From: Cellulomonas hominis
Lineage (GTDB): Bacteria > Actinomycetota > Actinomycetes > Actinomycetales > Cellulomonadaceae
NCBI RefSeq assembly: GCF_901521055.1
Contig: NZ_CABEGA010000084.1
Location: forward strand, 25,102 to 89,101
Length of the DNA: 64,000 nt
Direction: 5' to 3'
Part shown: positions 1-14,676 of the stretch, piece by piece
How positions within the stretch are numbered: position 1 is the first letter of the stretch
How the letters are laid out: every line of letters starts with the position of its first letter
The notes under the pieces: model-generated
What the model was told of the DNA's origin: nothing
Databases searched by the model: none
What the model saw: the letters and a program-made list of their open reading frames with translations, nothing else
Translations under genes and position numbers: made by a program

Positions 1-552
1 GTCGTCCATCAGCGAGGTGAAGTCCGCCGGGCTCGTGGTCCGGCCCGGCCCGCCCGGGAACAGCGAGTCGCCGGTGAGCAGGTGGACGCGACCGGCGACG
101 GCCCCCTCGTGCCGCGAGACGCCGGGCTCCCGGTAGGCGAGGGCGATCGCGCCGGGCGTGTGCCCGCGCAGGGCGATCACCTCGAGCCGGAGGTCGCCCA
201 CGGCCAGGACGTCCCCGTGCCGCAGGGCGCGCGGCGTCGTCGTCCCGGCGGCCGCCGCCACCGCGTGCGCGTCCGCCGCACCCGCGGCGTGCGGCGCCCC
301 GGTGGCCGCGAGCATCGCCGCCAGCGCGCCGAGGTGGTCGGCGTGCCGGTGCGTGGTGACGACCAGGTCGAGCCGCCCGGGCGATCCCGTGCGGACGAGC
401 TCGAGCAGGCGGTCGGGCTCGGCAGCGGCGTCGACCAGCAGCTGCGCGCCGGTCCGCCGGCAGGTGAGGAGGTACGCCTGGTTCTCCATCGGGCCCACGC
501 AGACGGTCCGCAGGACGAGGTCGTCGAGCACGAGCTCGTCCGCCGCGGTCAC
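1..552 (-). CDS. MBL-fold metal-dependent hydrolase, C-terminus missing
   Basis: The N-terminal 184 residues of a metallo-beta-lactamase-fold hydrolase; the gene leaves the window at its 3' end. The metal-binding HxHxDH motif is present as THRHADHLGAL, followed by GHTPG and GDSLFPGGPGRT, the layout of glyoxalase-II-like members. Such enzymes hydrolyse thioesters, lactones or related bonds with two metal ions; the substrate cannot be read from sequence. The GTG start at 552 overlaps the stop of the upstream GH15 gene by 4 bases, so the two are probably translationally coupled. Family assignment is firm, substrate unknown. Confidence 0.85.
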   Translation of the reverse strand, partial: MTAADELVLDDLVLRTVCVGPMENQAYLLTCRRTGAQLLVDAAAEPDRLLELVRTGSPGRLDLVVTTHRHADHLGALAAMLAATGAPHAAGAADAHAVAAAAGTTTPRALRHGDVLAVGDLRLEVIALRGHTPGAIALAYREPGVSRHEGAVAGRVHLLTGDSLFPGGPGRTTSPADFTSLMDD

Positions 553-2447
553 GGGCGGCCCACCGTCTCGGCGGTGGGCTCGGGGGTCCCCGCCCGGGCC
601 ACGGCCTCCTCGTGGCTGTGCACCGCCCGCACGAGCGCGAGGTGCGACAGCGCCTGCGGCAGGTTCCCCGCCATCCGCCCGGTCGCGGGGTCGTGCTGCT
701 CGGCGAGCAGGCCGACGTCCGTCAGCACCCCCGTCAGCACGTCGAGCACGGCCGCCGCCCCCGCGACGTCCCCCTGCCGGGCGAGCGCGTCGGCGAGCCA
801 GCCGGAGCACGCGAGGAACGCGTGCTCCCCGCCGCGCACGCCGTCGTCGGTGCGCTCGGGGCGGTACCGGTGCAGGAGCCCGGGAGCCACCTCGAGCTCG
901 GCGCGCACGGCGGCGATCGTGCCGGCCAGCCGCGGGTCGCCCGGGGGCAGGAAGCCCACCTGCACGAGCTGCAGCAGCGACGCGTCGGTGTGCGTGGCGC
1001 CGTAGTACTGCACGAACGTGCCCCGGCCGGCGTCCCAGCCGTGCGCGAGCACGTCGGCGTGCACGGCGTCGCGCTCCTGCCGCCAGCGCCCGACGGGGCC
1101 GGGCAGACCGTGGTCCTCGACGGCGCGCACGGCACGGTCGAGCGCGGCCCACGCCATCACCTTCGAGTGCGTGAAGTGCCGGGGCTCGCCGCGGACCTCC
1201 CAGATGCCGCTGTCGGGCTGCCGCCACGTCCGGCACAGGTGGTCGACCAGGTGCACCTGGAGCGACCACGAGTCGGTGCTCTCGGCGACGCCCACGGACC
1301 GGGCGAGGTGCAGGGCGCACATCACCTCGCCGAGCACGTCGTTCTGCACCTGCCCGACCGCGGCGTTCCCGACACGCACCGGCCGGGAGCCCGCGTACCC
1401 GGGCAGGTGGTCGAGGGTCCGCTCCGGCAGCTCCCGGCTGCCGTCCACCGCGTACATGATCTGGACGTCGGCCGGGTCGCCCGCCACGGCGCGCAGCAGC
1501 CACTGCCGCCACGCCTGGGCCTCCTCCCGGTAGCCGTGCTCGAGCAGCGCCTCCAGGGTCATCGCCGCGTCCCGCAGCCAGCAGAACCGGTAGTCCCAGT
1601 TCCGCTCGCCGCCGAAGTCCTCGGGCAGCGACGTGGTCACCGCGGCGACGATCCCGCCGGTCTCGGAGTCGCTCAGCAGGCGCAGCACGAGCAGCGACCG
1701 CACGACGGCGTCCCGGTAGGCGCCGGTGTACCGGCAGGCCTGCGCCCAGCGTCCCCACCGGTGCTCCGTGGCCTCGATGCGGTGCTCCAGGCGCGGGGCG
1801 CGCGGGACCGGGAGCCAGGACGGCACCCACGTCGACGACACCTCGACGGACTCCCCGGCCGCGAGCGGGAACTCGTCGACGTGCGCGCGGCGCTCGCCCC
1901 GGCCCCGCGGTCGCGGCAGCCGCTCGCCGCGCAGCACCAGGCTGTCCGGTCCGGCGACCGCCTGGATCACCTCGGCGCCGTCCGGGTCGGTCACGCGGTG
2001 CACCCAGGGCTCGACCTTGCCGTAGCCGAACCGCACGACCCACTCGTGCCGGACGTCGACCGTCCCGGCGGTCGCGGTGATCCGGCGGACGACGTCGCAG
2101 CGCCCGTCCCCGAGCGGCATGGCGTCGAGCATGACCGCCGTGCCCGTCGGGGACTCGAAGGTGGTCTCGAGCACGAAGGAGTCGCCGAGGTACCGGCGCG
2201 TGACCCGGGTCGCGTCGGGGACGGTGAGCAGCCACCGGCCGTGCTCGGGGCCGCCGAGCAGGGCGGCGAAGCACGCGGGGGAGTCGAACCGCGGGGCGCA
2301 GAGCCAGTCGACCGAGCCGGCCCGTGAGACGAGCGCGGCTGTCCGACCGTCGCCGAGGACGGCGTAGTCGCCGATCGGGGTCGGTGACGCCGGCGCCGCC
2401 GCCGTGGGCTGCGTCACGGAGGAGGCGGTGGGGCGCGGGTCGGACAT
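549..2447 (-). CDS. Glycoside hydrolase family 15 protein (trehalase/glucoamylase-like)
   Basis: Full-length protein of 632 residues. The N-terminal part ([16 protein letters not shown], then [14 protein letters not shown]) and the catalytic (alpha/alpha)6-barrel segment [17 protein letters not shown] are hallmarks of bacterial GH15 enzymes. In actinobacteria several such proteins are trehalases; others act on maltose or dextrin ends. The reading frame is open up to 2510, but ATG 2447 is preferred because a GATGAGG ribosome site precedes it and the family motif begins about 25 residues later. It is transcribed away from uvrA and overlaps the downstream MBL hydrolase. No signal peptide is seen, so it is probably cytoplasmic and acts on stored or imported trehalose. 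The exact substrate is inferred. Confidence 0.88.
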   Translation of the reverse strand: MSDPRPTASSVTQPTAAAPASPTPIGDYAVLGDGRTAALVSRAGSVDWLCAPRFDSPACFAALLGGPEHGRWLLTVPDATRVTRRYLGDSFVLETTFESPTGTAVMLDAMPLGDGRCDVVRRITATAGTVDVRHEWVVRFGYGKVEPWVHRVTDPDGAEVIQAVAGPDSLVLRGERLPRPRGRGERRAHVDEFPLAAGESVEVSSTWVPSWLPVPRAPRLEHRIEATEHRWGRWAQACRYTGAYRDAVVRSLLVLRLLSDSETGGIVAAVTTSLPEDFGGERNWDYRFCWLRDAAMTLEALLEHGYREEAQAWRQWLLRAVAGDPADVQIMYAVDGSRELPERTLDHLPGYAGSRPVRVGNAAVGQVQNDVLGEVMCALHLARSVGVAESTDSWSLQVHLVDHLCRTWRQPDSGIWEVRGEPRHFTHSKVMAWAALDRAVRAVEDHGLPGPVGRWRQERDAVHADVLAHGWDAGRGTFVQYYGATHTDASLLQLVQVGFLPPGDPRLAGTIAAVRAELEVAPGLLHRYRPERTDDGVRGGEHAFLACSGWLADALARQGDVAGAAAVLDVLTGVLTDVGLLAEQHDPATGRMAGNLPQALSHLALVRAVHSHEEAVARAGTPEPTAETVGRP

Positions 2448-2502
2448 GGCCTCATCATGCGTCCGAGCAGCACGGACGCGCCGCCCGAGCGGTGCGCACC
2501 GT

Positions 2503-2518
2503 TCGAACACATGTGCGT
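2503..2518 (+). promoter_or_regulatory. Candidate LexA (SOS) box upstream of uvrA
   Basis: TCGAAC-ACAT-GTGCGT resembles the Gram-positive/actinobacterial LexA operator TCGAAC-N4-GTTCGA: the left half is exact and the right half matches 4 of 6 bases. It lies over the position where the -35 element of the proposed uvrA promoter would be, so a bound repressor would block RNA polymerase. A second symmetry, CGCAC (2495-2499) with GTGCG (2513-2517), overlaps it. Confidence 0.55.
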
Positions 2519-2535
2519 GTGTCGGTGCTGCGCCG

Positions 2536-2541
2536 TAGCAT
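2536..2541 (+). promoter_or_regulatory. uvrA -10 box (TAGCAT)
   Basis: TAGCAT fits the actinobacterial TANNNT -10 consensus. It ends 7 bases before GTG 2549, so transcription would begin on the start codon and give a leaderless mRNA. It overlaps ATG 2540, which argues against that codon as the start. Confidence 0.45.
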
Positions 2542-2548
2542 GGCGCGC

Positions 2549-5410
<2,862 letters not shown>

Positions 5411-5435
5411 CGCGGCTCGACCGGCTCAGCCCGGC

Positions 5436-5460
5436 GACCCGGTCAGCCCGGGACCGGGTC
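5436..5460. terminator. Shared hairpin between uvrA and the OsmC-like gene
   Basis: GACCCGGTC (5436-5444) and GACCGGGTC (5452-5460) form a 9-bp stem with a 7-base loop. There is no T-run, as is common in this lineage. It sits just after the uvrA stop and includes the last codons of the convergent gene, so it could serve both directions. Confidence 0.5.
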
Positions 5461-5976
5461 GGCGTCCGCGGCCTCCAGCACCGCGGGCGCCGGCTCGGTC
5501 AGCACCGGGAAGCTCACCGACCGGCTGATGTAGCAGTGCTCGTGCGCCCGGTGGTGCAGGTCGGCCAGCTGGGCGTCCAGCCCGGACGCGTCGTCGCCGG
5601 CCGCCGCGACGGCGCCGCCCGGCCGCACGGTCACGAGCGGACGCAGGATCACCTCGGTGAACTGCCCGTGCCCCGCCGCCTCGACCCGCATGGTCCCGGT
5701 GGCCCGGTCGCTGTACCCGACGACGACCACGCCGGACGTCGCGGCGAAGTGCAGGAACCAGAGCATGTGGCACTCGGCGAGCGCGGCGACGAGCAGCTCC
5801 TCCGGGTTGTGCCGCGTCGGGTCGCCCCGGAACGCCGGGTCCGCGGACCCGAGGATCGTCGGCTTGCCCGCGACCTGCACCTCGTGCTCGCGACCGTAGG
5901 ACGTGTAGCCGGTCGTCCCGGACGCGCCCGCGCCCGTCCACACGACGTCGGCGGCGTACGTGTGCAGGAGGCTCAT
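5443..5976 (-). CDS. OsmC family protein
   Basis: A 177-residue OsmC/Ohr-superfamily protein. The family-typical [22 protein letters not shown] segment carries the first reactive cysteine region, and [14 protein letters not shown] near residues 142-155 carries the second cysteine. OsmC proteins are thiol peroxidases that reduce organic hydroperoxides; this subfamily is mostly uncharacterised. The start is ATG 5976. It is a single gene, convergent with uvrA and divergent from uvrC. Placement in the superfamily is firm, peroxidase activity is inferred. Confidence 0.88.
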   Translation of the reverse strand: MSLLHTYAADVVWTGAGASGTTGYTSYGREHEVQVAGKPTILGSADPAFRGDPTRHNPEELLVAALAECHMLWFLHFAATSGVVVVGYSDRATGTMRVEAAGHGQFTEVILRPLVTVRPGGAVAAAGDDASGLDAQLADLHHRAHEHCYISRSVSFPVLTEPAPAVLEAADADPVPG

Positions 5977-6046
5977 GCCTCAGGGTAGGCGCCCGGGTGC
6001 CTCCCGCCGGGGCCGGTCCCGCGCAGGATCTGTCGGCGGGTCGAAT

Positions 6047-6052
6047 TAGGCT
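6047..6052 (+). promoter_or_regulatory. uvrC -10 box (TAGGCT)
   Basis: TAGGCT fits TANNNT and ends exactly 7 bases before ATG 6060, which has no ribosome-binding site. This fits a leaderless uvrC mRNA. The same hexamer is found upstream of gap (11223-11228). Confidence 0.45.
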
Positions 6053-6059
6053 GTCCCAT

Positions 6060-8162
6060 ATGGCTGATCCCGCGACCTACCGCCCCGCGCCGGGGGAGAT
6101 CCCGGACTCACCCGGGGTGTACCGGTTCCGCGACGAGCACGGCCGGGTCATCTACGTCGGCAAGGCGAAGAGCCTGCGCCAGCGCCTGAGCTCGTACTTC
6201 CAGGACGTCGCGAACCTGCACCCCCGCACGCAGACGATGGTCACGACGGCGGCCTCGGTGCAGTGGACCGTCGTCGGCACCGAGGTCGAGGCGCTGGCGC
6301 TGGAGTACTCCTGGATCAAGGAGTTCGACCCGCGGTTCAACGTGAAGTACCGGGACGACAAGTCCTACCCGTACCTCGCGGTCACCCTGGCGGACCAGTA
6401 CCCGCGCGTGCAGGTGATGCGCGGCGCGAAGCGTCCCGGCACCCGGTACTTCGGCCCGTACGCGCACGCCTGGGCGATCCGGGAGACGGTCGACCTGCTG
6501 CTGCGGGTGTTCCCGGTGCGCACCTGCTCCGCTGGGGTGTTCAAGCGCGCCCGGCAGCAGGGCCGGCCGTGCCTGCTCGGGTACATCGACAAGTGCTCGG
6601 CGCCCTGCGTCGGGAAGATCTCCCAGGAGGACCACCACGTCCTCGCGGAGGAGTTCGCCGACTTCATGGCCGGTGACACCGCCCGGTTCACCAAGCGGCT
6701 GACGGCGCGCATGCAGGAGGCGTCGAACGAGCTGGACTTCGAGCGCGCCGCCCGGCTGCGCGACGACATCGCGGCGCTGCAGCGGGCGACCGAGAAGAAC
6801 GCGGTCGTCCTCGCGGACGGCACGGACGCCGACATCTTCGCCCTGGCCGGCGACGAGCTCGAGGCCGCCGTGCAGGTGTTCCACGTCCGCGGCGGCCGCA
6901 TCCGCGGTCAGCGCGGCTGGGTGGTCGAGAAGGTCGAGGCGCTCACCGACGCCGACCTGGTCGAGCACCTGCTCCAGCAGGTCTACGGGGACACCCCGGG
7001 CGGTGACGCGGCCGCGGGTGCCACCGCCGGCGCGGTCCCGCGCGAGGTGCTCGTCCCGGTGCTGCCCCCGGACCTCGAGCAGGTCGAGGCGTGGCTCTCC
7101 GGCCTGCGGGGTAGCCGCGTGCAGGTCCGCGTCGCGCAGCGCGGCGCCAAGCACGAGCTCGCGGAGACGGTCCGGAAGAACGCGGAGCACGCCCTCGCGC
7201 TGCACCGCACCCGCCGTGCCGGGGACCTCACGACCCGCAGCCAGGCGCTGCGGGAGATCCAGGAGGCGCTCGCGCTGGAGACGGCGCCGCTGCGCATCGA
7301 GTGCTACGACGTCTCGCACAACCAGGGGACGTACCAGGTCGCGTCGATGGTGGTGTTCGAGGACGGGCTGCCCCGCAAGAGCGAGTACCGGACGTTCGGC
7401 ATCCGCGGCCCGGAGGGCACCGGCGCGCGCGACGACACCGCCGCCATGCACGAGGTGATCACCCGCCGGTTCCGCCGCTACCTCGCGGAGCGGGAGCAGG
7501 CCGGTGACCTGGAGCTCGGGCTGGGGGAGGACCAGGTCGCCGAGGCGCTGGCGGACGCGGACGCCGGCCCCCTGCGGTCGGGACCCATCGACGAGACCAC
7601 CGGGCGCCCGCAGCGGTTCGCGTACCCGCCGAACCTGGTCGTGGTCGACGGCGGCCCGCCCCAGGTGGCCGCCGCGGCCGCCGCGCTGGCGGAGCTCGGC
7701 ATCGACGACGTGGCGCTCTGCGGCCTCGCGAAGCGGCTGGAGGAGGTGTGGCTGCCGGGGGAGGACTACCCGGTGATCCTCCAGCGGTCGTCCGAGGGGC
7801 TGTACCTGCTGCAGCGCGTCCGCGACGAGGCGCACCGGTTCGCGATCACCGCGCACCGCAAGAAGCGCAGCAAGGGCATGACCGTCTCGGCCCTCGACTC
7901 CGTGCCCGGCCTCGGCCCGGCGCGGTCCGCGGCGCTGCTCAAGCACTTCGGCTCGCTCAAGCGGCTCAGGGCGGCCTCGGCCGAGGAGATCGCGTCGGTG
8001 CCCGGCATGGGGGCGCGCACCGCCGCCGCGGTCGTCGCCGCCCTCGCCGCGCCGTCCCCGGACGCCGCGCCGTCCCCGGACGCCGCGCCGTCCCCGGACG
8101 CCGCGCCGTCCCCGGAGCCCGCGCAGCCCGCCCCCGGCACGGCTGGCATGCTGGGCTCATGA
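6060..8162 (+). CDS. uvrC: Excinuclease ABC subunit UvrC
   Basis: UvrC makes both incisions around a lesion in UvrABC repair. The 700-residue protein has the N-terminal GIY-YIG nuclease domain ([22 protein letters not shown] region), a UVR helix pair near 218-253 that contacts UvrB, the RNase H-like C-terminal nuclease ([18 protein letters not shown] near 415) and two helix-hairpin-helix motifs ([28 protein letters not shown], about 613-660). The tail beyond them is low-complexity PSPDAA repeats. ATG 6060 is chosen from the -10 box spacing. Its stop overlaps the rapZ start (ATGA), which heads the uvrC-rapZ-yvcK-whiA operon. Confidence 0.97.
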   Translation: MADPATYRPAPGEIPDSPGVYRFRDEHGRVIYVGKAKSLRQRLSSYFQDVANLHPRTQTMVTTAASVQWTVVGTEVEALALEYSWIKEFDPRFNVKYRDDKSYPYLAVTLADQYPRVQVMRGAKRPGTRYFGPYAHAWAIRETVDLLLRVFPVRTCSAGVFKRARQQGRPCLLGYIDKCSAPCVGKISQEDHHVLAEEFADFMAGDTARFTKRLTARMQEASNELDFERAARLRDDIAALQRATEKNAVVLADGTDADIFALAGDELEAAVQVFHVRGGRIRGQRGWVVEKVEALTDADLVEHLLQQVYGDTPGGDAAAGATAGAVPREVLVPVLPPDLEQVEAWLSGLRGSRVQVRVAQRGAKHELAETVRKNAEHALALHRTRRAGDLTTRSQALREIQEALALETAPLRIECYDVSHNQGTYQVASMVVFEDGLPRKSEYRTFGIRGPEGTGARDDTAAMHEVITRRFRRYLAEREQAGDLELGLGEDQVAEALADADAGPLRSGPIDETTGRPQRFAYPPNLVVVDGGPPQVAAAAAALAELGIDDVALCGLAKRLEEVWLPGEDYPVILQRSSEGLYLLQRVRDEAHRFAITAHRKKRSKGMTVSALDSVPGLGPARSAALLKHFGSLKRLRAASAEEIASVPGMGARTAAAVVAALAAPSPDAAPSPDAAPSPDAAPSPEPAQPAPGTAGMLGS
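8046..8117 (+). repeat. 18-bp tandem repeat encoding PSPDAA units
   Basis: Four copies of an 18-base unit (three exact, the last differing at one base) in frame at the 3' end of uvrC. They lengthen the protein tail after the helix-hairpin-helix domain by proline-rich sextets. Slippage would change copy number without a frameshift. Confidence 0.85.
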
Positions 8163-9106
8163 GCGACGAGATCTCGCCGATCACGGTGCCGACCGGCATC
8201 CCGGCGATCGAGGCCGCCACCGCGGCTCCCCACCTCCAGCAGCCGCACGTCCTGATCATCACCGGCATGTCCGGCGCCGGCCGTACCCGCGCGGGCGCCG
8301 TCCTGGAGGACATGGGCTGGTACGTCGTCGACAACCTGCCCGCCCAGATGCTCACCCACCTGGTGGGGATGCTCACGCACGGGGGCCCCCCGAGCGCCGA
8401 CCTGCGGCTCGCGGCGGTCGTGGACGTGCGCGGCCGGGAGTTCTTCGCCGACCTGCTCGCCGTCCTCGCCCAGCTGCGCGAGTCCGGCGTCGACTACCGC
8501 ATCCTGTTCCTCGACGCGTCGGACGAGGTGCTGGTCCGCCGCTACGAGCAGGTCCGCCGCCCGCACCCGCTGCAGGGCGAGGGCCGGATCCTCGACGGGA
8601 TCGCCGCCGAGCGGACCCTGCTGTCCGACATCCGGGAGCGGGCGGACGTGCTGATCGACTCCTCGGAGACGAACGTGCACGAGCTCGGCCGGATCGTCCG
8701 CGCGGCGGTGTCGACCTCCGAGCAGGAGGACGCCCTGCGGGTCAACGTCATCTCGTTCGGCTTCAAGTACGGCATCCCGCTCGACGCGGACCACGTGGTG
8801 GACGTGCGGTTCCTCGCGAACCCGTACTGGATCACCGAGCTGCGGCACATGTCCGGCCGCGACGCCCCCGTGCGGGACTACGTGCTCGGCCTGCCGGGCG
8901 CCCTGCAGTTCGTCGACCGGTACGTCGACGCCCTCGAGCCGGTGCTCGCGGGGTACCTCGCGGAGGAGAAGCGGTACGTCACCGTCGCCGTGGGCTGCAC
9001 CGGCGGCAAGCACCGGTCCGTCGCCATCAGCGAGGCCATCGCGGAGCGCCTGCGCGCCCGCGGCCAGCGCGTGACCGTGGCGGCGCGCGACCTCGGCAAG
9101 GAATGA
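8159..9106 (+). CDS. rapZ: RapZ/YvcJ family nucleotide-binding protein
   Basis: A 315-residue P-loop protein of the RapZ family. In E. coli RapZ steers RNase E to the GlmZ small RNA in amino-sugar homeostasis; in Gram-positives the role is less defined. The P-loop is GMSGAGRT (36-43), with Arg where the usual Lys stands; this variant is familiar in actinobacterial members. The conserved C-terminal [10 protein letters not shown] is present. ATG 8159 overlaps the uvrC stop; yvcK starts 4 bases after its stop. The uvrC-rapZ-yvcK-whiA order is typical of actinobacteria. Confidence 0.93.
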   Translation: MSDEISPITVPTGIPAIEAATAAPHLQQPHVLIITGMSGAGRTRAGAVLEDMGWYVVDNLPAQMLTHLVGMLTHGGPPSADLRLAAVVDVRGREFFADLLAVLAQLRESGVDYRILFLDASDEVLVRRYEQVRRPHPLQGEGRILDGIAAERTLLSDIRERADVLIDSSETNVHELGRIVRAAVSTSEQEDALRVNVISFGFKYGIPLDADHVVDVRFLANPYWITELRHMSGRDAPVRDYVLGLPGALQFVDRYVDALEPVLAGYLAEEKRYVTVAVGCTGGKHRSVAISEAIAERLRARGQRVTVAARDLGKE

Positions 9107-9110
9107 CCTG

Positions 9111-10130
9111 GTGAGTCCTGTCCGTGACGGGCAGCCCGCGTTCGTCGCGCTCGGCGGCGGGCACGGCCTGTCCGGGACGCTGTCCGCGCTGCGCCGGGTG
9201 ACGGACCGGCTGACGGCTGTCGTCACCGTGGCCGACGACGGCGGCTCCTCGGGGCGCCTGCGGGACGAGCTCGACGTCCTCCCGCCCGGTGACCTGCGGA
9301 TGGCGCTGTCGGCGCTGTGCGACGACTCCGACTGGGGCCGCACGTGGCGCGACGTGCTGCAGCACCGGTTCACGTCCAGCGGCGACCTCGACCAGCACGC
9401 GGTCGGCAACCTGCTGATCGTGGCGCTGTGGGAGCTGCTCGGCGACACCGTGGACGGCCTGGACTGGGTCGGGCGGCTGCTCGGCGCCCGCGGCCGGGTG
9501 CTCCCGATGGCCGCCGTCCCGCTGGCCATCGAGGCCGACGTGGTGCGACCCGACGGGACCGCCGAGCTCGTGCGGGGGCAGAGCCACGTGGCGGTCGCCC
9601 GCGGGCGGATCGACCAGGTCCGCCTGGTGCCCGAGCGCCCGCCCGCCCTGCCCGAGGCGGTGGCCGCGGTGCTCGAGGCGGACTGGGTCGTCCTCGGTCC
9701 GGGCTCCTGGTACACCTCCGTGATCCCGCACCTGCTGGTGCCGGAGCTCGCCGACGCGCTGCACCGCACCACCGCGCGGCGGATCGTCGTGCTGAACCTC
9801 AGCCCGGACGCCGAGACGGCCGGCATGGGCCCGTGCGAGCACCTCGACGCCCTCCGCCAGCACGCGCCCGACCTGCGCCTGGACGCCGTGATCGCCGACC
9901 CGGGGTCCGTGGACGACGTCGACGAGCTCGTGGAGCGCACCCAGGGCGCGGGCGGCCGGCTGCTGCTGCGGCAGGTGCGCCGCGGCGACGGCACGCCCCG
10001 GCACGACGCGCTCCGGCTCGCCGCCGCGATCAGCGACGTGGTGGACGGGTACCTCGGCGACGTCGGCGGCGCCGGGGGAGCCGACGGCAGCCCGGGCGGG
10101 CCTCGCGTCCCGCGCGGGATGGCAGGATGA
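9111..10130 (+). CDS. yvcK: Gluconeogenesis factor YvcK, UDP-GlcNAc-binding (CofD-like)
   Basis: A 339-residue protein of the YvcK/CofD-like fold. The glycine-rich [14 protein letters not shown] near residue 15 and [17 protein letters not shown] near 37 are the diagnostic nucleotide-binding motifs, followed by [12 protein letters not shown]. YvcK (CuvA in mycobacteria) binds UDP-GlcNAc and is needed for growth on gluconeogenic carbon and for normal envelope synthesis. The GTG start follows the rapZ stop by 4 bases, and whiA begins 4 bases after its stop. Confidence 0.92.
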   Translation: MSPVRDGQPAFVALGGGHGLSGTLSALRRVTDRLTAVVTVADDGGSSGRLRDELDVLPPGDLRMALSALCDDSDWGRTWRDVLQHRFTSSGDLDQHAVGNLLIVALWELLGDTVDGLDWVGRLLGARGRVLPMAAVPLAIEADVVRPDGTAELVRGQSHVAVARGRIDQVRLVPERPPALPEAVAAVLEADWVVLGPGSWYTSVIPHLLVPELADALHRTTARRIVVLNLSPDAETAGMGPCEHLDALRQHAPDLRLDAVIADPGSVDDVDELVERTQGAGGRLLLRQVRRGDGTPRHDALRLAAAISDVVDGYLGDVGGAGGADGSPGGPRVPRGMAG

Positions 10131-10134
10131 CGGC

Positions 10135-11115
10135 ATGGCTCTGACGGCACAGGTGAAGGACGAGCTTGCGCGGCTCCAGGTCGACAAGACGTCGTGCCGG
10201 AAGGCGGAGGTGTCGGCGACCCTCCGGTTCGCGGGCGGCCTGCACATCATCTCGGGGCGCATCGTCATCGAGGCCGAGCTCGACACCGGGGCGGCCGCGC
10301 GCCGGCTCCGGACCGCCATCGCCGAGGTCTACGGGCACGCCTCCGACGTGATCGTCGTGTCCGGGGGCGGGCTGCGGCGCGGCAACCGGTACGTCGTCCG
10401 CGTGGTGAAGGACGGCGAGTCGCTGGCACGCCAGACGGGCCTCCTCGACAACCGCGGGCGCCCGGTGCGGGGCCTGCCGCCGCAGATCGTCGCCGCCGGC
10501 GCGCAGGAGGCCGAGGCCGCCTGGCGCGGGGCGTTCCTGGCGCACGGCTCGCTGACCGAGCCGGGCCGGTCGTCCGCCCTCGAGGTGACGTGCCCCGGCC
10601 CGGAGGCCGCGCTCGCGCTCGTCGGCGCCGCCCGCCGGCTGCAGATCCCGGCGAAGGCGCGTGAGGTGCGCGGCATCGACCGCGTGGTCATCCGCGACGG
10701 CGACGCGATCGCCGCCATGCTGGCCCGGCTCGGCGCGCACGACACGCTGCTCGTCTGGGAGGAGCGCCGGGTGCGCCGCGAGGTCCGCGGCACCGCGAAC
10801 CGCCTCGCCAACTTCGACGACGCGAACCTGCGCCGCTCGGCCCGGGCCGCGGTCGCCGCGGGAGCCCGTGTGGAGCGCGCGTTCGAGATCCTGGGTGCCG
10901 ACGTGCCGGAGCACCTGCGCGAGGCCGGCGAGCTGCGGCTCGCGCACAAGGAGGCGTCGCTCGAGGAGCTCGGCAAGATGGCCGACCCCGTGCTGACCAA
11001 GGACGCGGTCGCGGGCCGGATCCGCCGGCTGCTGGCGACCGCCGACAAGCGCGCGGCCGACCTGGGCGTCCCGGACACCGAGGCGGGCCTGAGCCCGGAC
11101 CTGCTCGACCTGTAG
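10135..11115 (+). CDS. whiA: Sporulation/cell-division regulator WhiA
   Basis: A 326-residue WhiA. It has an N-terminal homing-endonuclease-like fold ([13 protein letters not shown] and the following region to about 190) and a C-terminal helix-turn-helix DNA-binding domain (RVERAFEIL...[34 protein letters not shown]). WhiA activates sporulation septation genes in Streptomyces and is also present in non-sporulating actinobacteria, where it affects division. It is the last gene of the uvrC-rapZ-yvcK-whiA run. Confidence 0.95.
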   Translation: MALTAQVKDELARLQVDKTSCRKAEVSATLRFAGGLHIISGRIVIEAELDTGAAARRLRTAIAEVYGHASDVIVVSGGGLRRGNRYVVRVVKDGESLARQTGLLDNRGRPVRGLPPQIVAAGAQEAEAAWRGAFLAHGSLTEPGRSSALEVTCPGPEAALALVGAARRLQIPAKAREVRGIDRVVIRDGDAIAAMLARLGAHDTLLVWEERRVRREVRGTANRLANFDDANLRRSARAAVAAGARVERAFEILGADVPEHLREAGELRLAHKEASLEELGKMADPVLTKDAVAGRIRRLLATADKRAADLGVPDTEAGLSPDLLDL

Positions 11116-12366
<1,251 letters not shown>

Positions 12367-12393
12367 CGCCCACCGCTCGCTAGCGACGGTCAT

Positions 12394-12441
12394 GCGTCCG
12401 CGTGCGCCGGGGTCGGTCTCGACCCCGGCGCCCGCGGACGC
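12394..12441 (+). terminator. Long hairpin between gap and pgk
   Basis: A 21-bp stem: 12394-12402 pairs with 12433-12441 and 12404-12415 pairs with 12420-12431, around a GTCT loop, with one T/C mismatch. It has no T-run. It may be a partial terminator or an mRNA processing/stability element that lets gap and pgk be expressed at different levels. Confidence 0.6.
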
Positions 12442-12498
12442 TGCCATGTAGAGCCAGGGCCACCTCCCGGTCGGCCCGACGGAGCAAGGTAGGAGAGC

Positions 12499-13689
12499 AT
12501 GAAGACCATCGAGGACCTCGGCGACCTGCGCGGCAAGCGCGTGCTCGTCCGTTCCGACTTCAACGTGCCGCTGGACGGCACGACGATCACCGACGACGGC
12601 CGCATCCGCGCCGCGCTGCCGACCCTCAAGCGCCTGCTCGACGCCGGCGCCCGGGTGGTCGTGACCGCGCACCTCGGACGCCCGAAGGGCGAGCCCGACC
12701 CGAAGTACTCCCTGGCGCCCGTCGCCGCCCGCCTGGGCGAGCTGCTCGGCCAGGACGTCACGCTGGCGCAGGACGTCGTCGGCGAGTCCGCCCAGGCCAC
12801 CGTCGCGGCGCTGCAGGACGGTCAGATCGCCCTGCTCGAGAACATCCGGTTCGACGCCCGCGAGACGTCCAAGGACGACGCCGTGCGCGGCGAGCTCGCC
12901 GACGAGCTGGCCCAGCTGGCCGACGCGTTCGTCTCCGACGGCTTCGGCGTCGTGCACCGCAAGCAGGCGTCCGTCTACGACGTGGCCCTGCGCCTGCCGC
13001 ACGCGGCCGGCACCCTGGTGCTCGCCGAGGTCGAGGCGCTGCGCAAGGCCGTCGAGGACCCGGAGCGCCCCTACGTGGTCGTGCTCGGCGGCTCGAAGGT
13101 CTCCGACAAGCTCGGCGTCATCGCGAACCTGCTGACCAAGGCCGACAAGCTGCTCATCGGCGGCGGCATGATGTTCACCTTCCTCAAGGCCCAGGGCCAC
13201 GAGGTCGGCGCGTCGCTGCTCGAGGAGGACCAGGTCGAGACGGTGAAGGGCTACCTCGCGCAGGCGCAGGAGTCCGGCGTCGAGATCGTCCTTCCCGTCG
13301 ACGTCGTCGCGGCCGACGGCTTCGCCGCCGACGCCCCGCACGAGACCGTCGACGCCGACAAGATCCCCGCCGGCAAGATGGGCCTGGACATCGGCCCGAG
13401 GTCGGGCGAGCTGTTCCGCGAGGCGATCCTCGGCGCGAAGACCATCGCGTGGAACGGCCCGATGGGCGTCTTCGAGTTCGACGCGTTCGCGGCCGGCACG
13501 AAGGCCGTCGCGCAGGCGCTCGTCGACACCGACGGCTTCTCGATCGTCGGCGGTGGCGACTCCGCCGCGGCCGTGCGCCGGCTCGGCTTCGACGAGGCCG
13601 GCTTCGGCCACATCTCGACCGGCGGCGGCGCGTCGCTGGAGCTCCTCGAGGGCAAGACCCTCCCCGGCATCGCGGTCCTGGAGGCCTGA
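12499..13689 (+). CDS. pgk: Phosphoglycerate kinase
   Basis: Transfers phosphate from 1,3-bisphosphoglycerate to ADP. The 396-residue protein has the substrate-binding [12 protein letters not shown] (about 14-25) and [15 protein letters not shown] (about 59-73), the [12 protein letters not shown] hinge region and the nucleotide-binding [13 protein letters not shown] near 351. ATG 12499 has AGGAG 4 bases upstream. The tpiA start lies 3 bases after its stop, so these two are co-translated. Confidence 0.97.
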   Translation: MKTIEDLGDLRGKRVLVRSDFNVPLDGTTITDDGRIRAALPTLKRLLDAGARVVVTAHLGRPKGEPDPKYSLAPVAARLGELLGQDVTLAQDVVGESAQATVAALQDGQIALLENIRFDARETSKDDAVRGELADELAQLADAFVSDGFGVVHRKQASVYDVALRLPHAAGTLVLAEVEALRKAVEDPERPYVVVLGGSKVSDKLGVIANLLTKADKLLIGGGMMFTFLKAQGHEVGASLLEEDQVETVKGYLAQAQESGVEIVLPVDVVAADGFAADAPHETVDADKIPAGKMGLDIGPRSGELFREAILGAKTIAWNGPMGVFEFDAFAAGTKAVAQALVDTDGFSIVGGGDSAAAVRRLGFDEAGFGHISTGGGASLELLEGKTLPGIAVLEA

Positions 13690-13692
13690 CCC

Positions 13693-14481
13693 ATGGCACG
13701 TACCCCCCTCATCGCGGGCAACTGGAAGCTCAACCTCGACCACCACGAGGCCGTGCACCTGGTGCAGAAGCTCGCCTGGACCCTGAAGGACGCGAAGCAC
13801 GACTTCTCGTCCGCCGAGGTCGTCGTCCTGCCGTCGTTCACCAACCTGCGCTCCGTGCAGACCCTGGTCGACGCCGACAAGCTCGAGATCGGCTACGGCG
13901 CCCAGGACGTGTCGCAGCACGCGTCCGGCGCGTACACCGGTGAGGTGTCCGCCGCGCAGCTCGCGAAGCTCGGCGTCACCTACGTGGCCGTCGGCCACTC
14001 CGAGCGCCGCGAGTACCACGCCGAGTCCGACGCGGTCGTCGCTGCGAAGGCCGTCGCGGCGTTCGGTGCGGGCATCGTCCCGATCGTGTGCGTCGGCGAG
14101 GGCCTCGAGGTCCGCAAGGCCGGCGAGCACGTCGCCTACACGCTGGCGCAGCTCGAGGGCTCGCTCGCGGGCGTCACCCCGGAGCAGGCGAAGTCCGTCG
14201 TCATCGCCTACGAGCCCGTCTGGGCCATCGGCACCGGCGAGGTCGCGACCCCCGAGGACGCGCAGGAGGTCTGCGAGGCCGTCCGCGGCAAGCTCGCCGA
14301 GCTGTACTCGGCCGAGGTCGCCGACGCGGTCCGCGTCCTGTACGGCGGCTCCGTGAAGTCCGGCAACGCCGCGCAGATCATCGGCAAGCCCGACGTCGAC
14401 GGCGCGCTCGTCGGCGGCGCGTCGCTGGACGCCGAGGAGTTCGCGAAGATCGCGCGCTTCCAGGAGCACGCGGGCGCCTGA
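13693..14481 (+). CDS. tpiA: Triose-phosphate isomerase
   Basis: Interconverts dihydroxyacetone phosphate and glyceraldehyde 3-phosphate. The 262-residue TIM barrel opens with [10 protein letters not shown] (Lys in the active site) and carries the catalytic His in VGHSERREY and the catalytic Glu in [11 protein letters not shown] (about 172). [10 protein letters not shown] near the end binds phosphate. It is the last glycolytic gene of the cluster. Confidence 0.97.
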   Translation: MARTPLIAGNWKLNLDHHEAVHLVQKLAWTLKDAKHDFSSAEVVVLPSFTNLRSVQTLVDADKLEIGYGAQDVSQHASGAYTGEVSAAQLAKLGVTYVAVGHSERREYHAESDAVVAAKAVAAFGAGIVPIVCVGEGLEVRKAGEHVAYTLAQLEGSLAGVTPEQAKSVVIAYEPVWAIGTGEVATPEDAQEVCEAVRGKLAELYSAEVADAVRVLYGGSVKSGNAAQIIGKPDVDGALVGGASLDAEEFAKIARFQEHAGA

Positions 14482-14487
14482 GGCACC

Positions 14488-14539
14488 CAGGCTGCGGGTG
14501 CGGGTGACGGTCACCGACCGCCGCCCGCACCCGCACCTG
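14488..14539 (+). terminator. Candidate terminator after tpiA
   Basis: GCGGGTGCGGG (14494-14504) pairs perfectly with CCCGCACCCGC (14524-14534), extended by CAGG/CCTG at the base. A smaller palindrome, GGTGAC-G-GTCACC, lies inside at 14503-14515. No T-run follows. Confidence 0.5.
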
Positions 14540-14597
14540 CGTCACCCGCACGCCCCCGACCGGCCTGTCGTGCTGGATTCCACGGCGCGGCGTCGCC

Positions 14598-14603
14598 TAC
14601 CCT
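14598..14603 (+). promoter_or_regulatory. Candidate -10 box for secG (TACCCT)
   Basis: TACCCT fits TANNNT, lies after the tpiA terminator and would give secG a leader of roughly 65-70 bases. There is no convincing -35 element. Confidence 0.3.
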
Positions 14604-14676
14604 GGACCGCGATCCACCTGATGACCCCGACCCACCCCGGGCCGGGCCCCCGAAGCCAAGAGAGTCAGACACCGTC

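Noticed and set aside
6108..7946. 612-codon minus-strand frame opposite uvrC
   Set aside because: Antisense shadow with no recognisable domain; uvrC is complete on the other strand.
7766..10150. 794-codon minus-strand frame opposite rapZ and yvcK
   Set aside because: It spans two well-supported genes on the other strand and has shadow composition.
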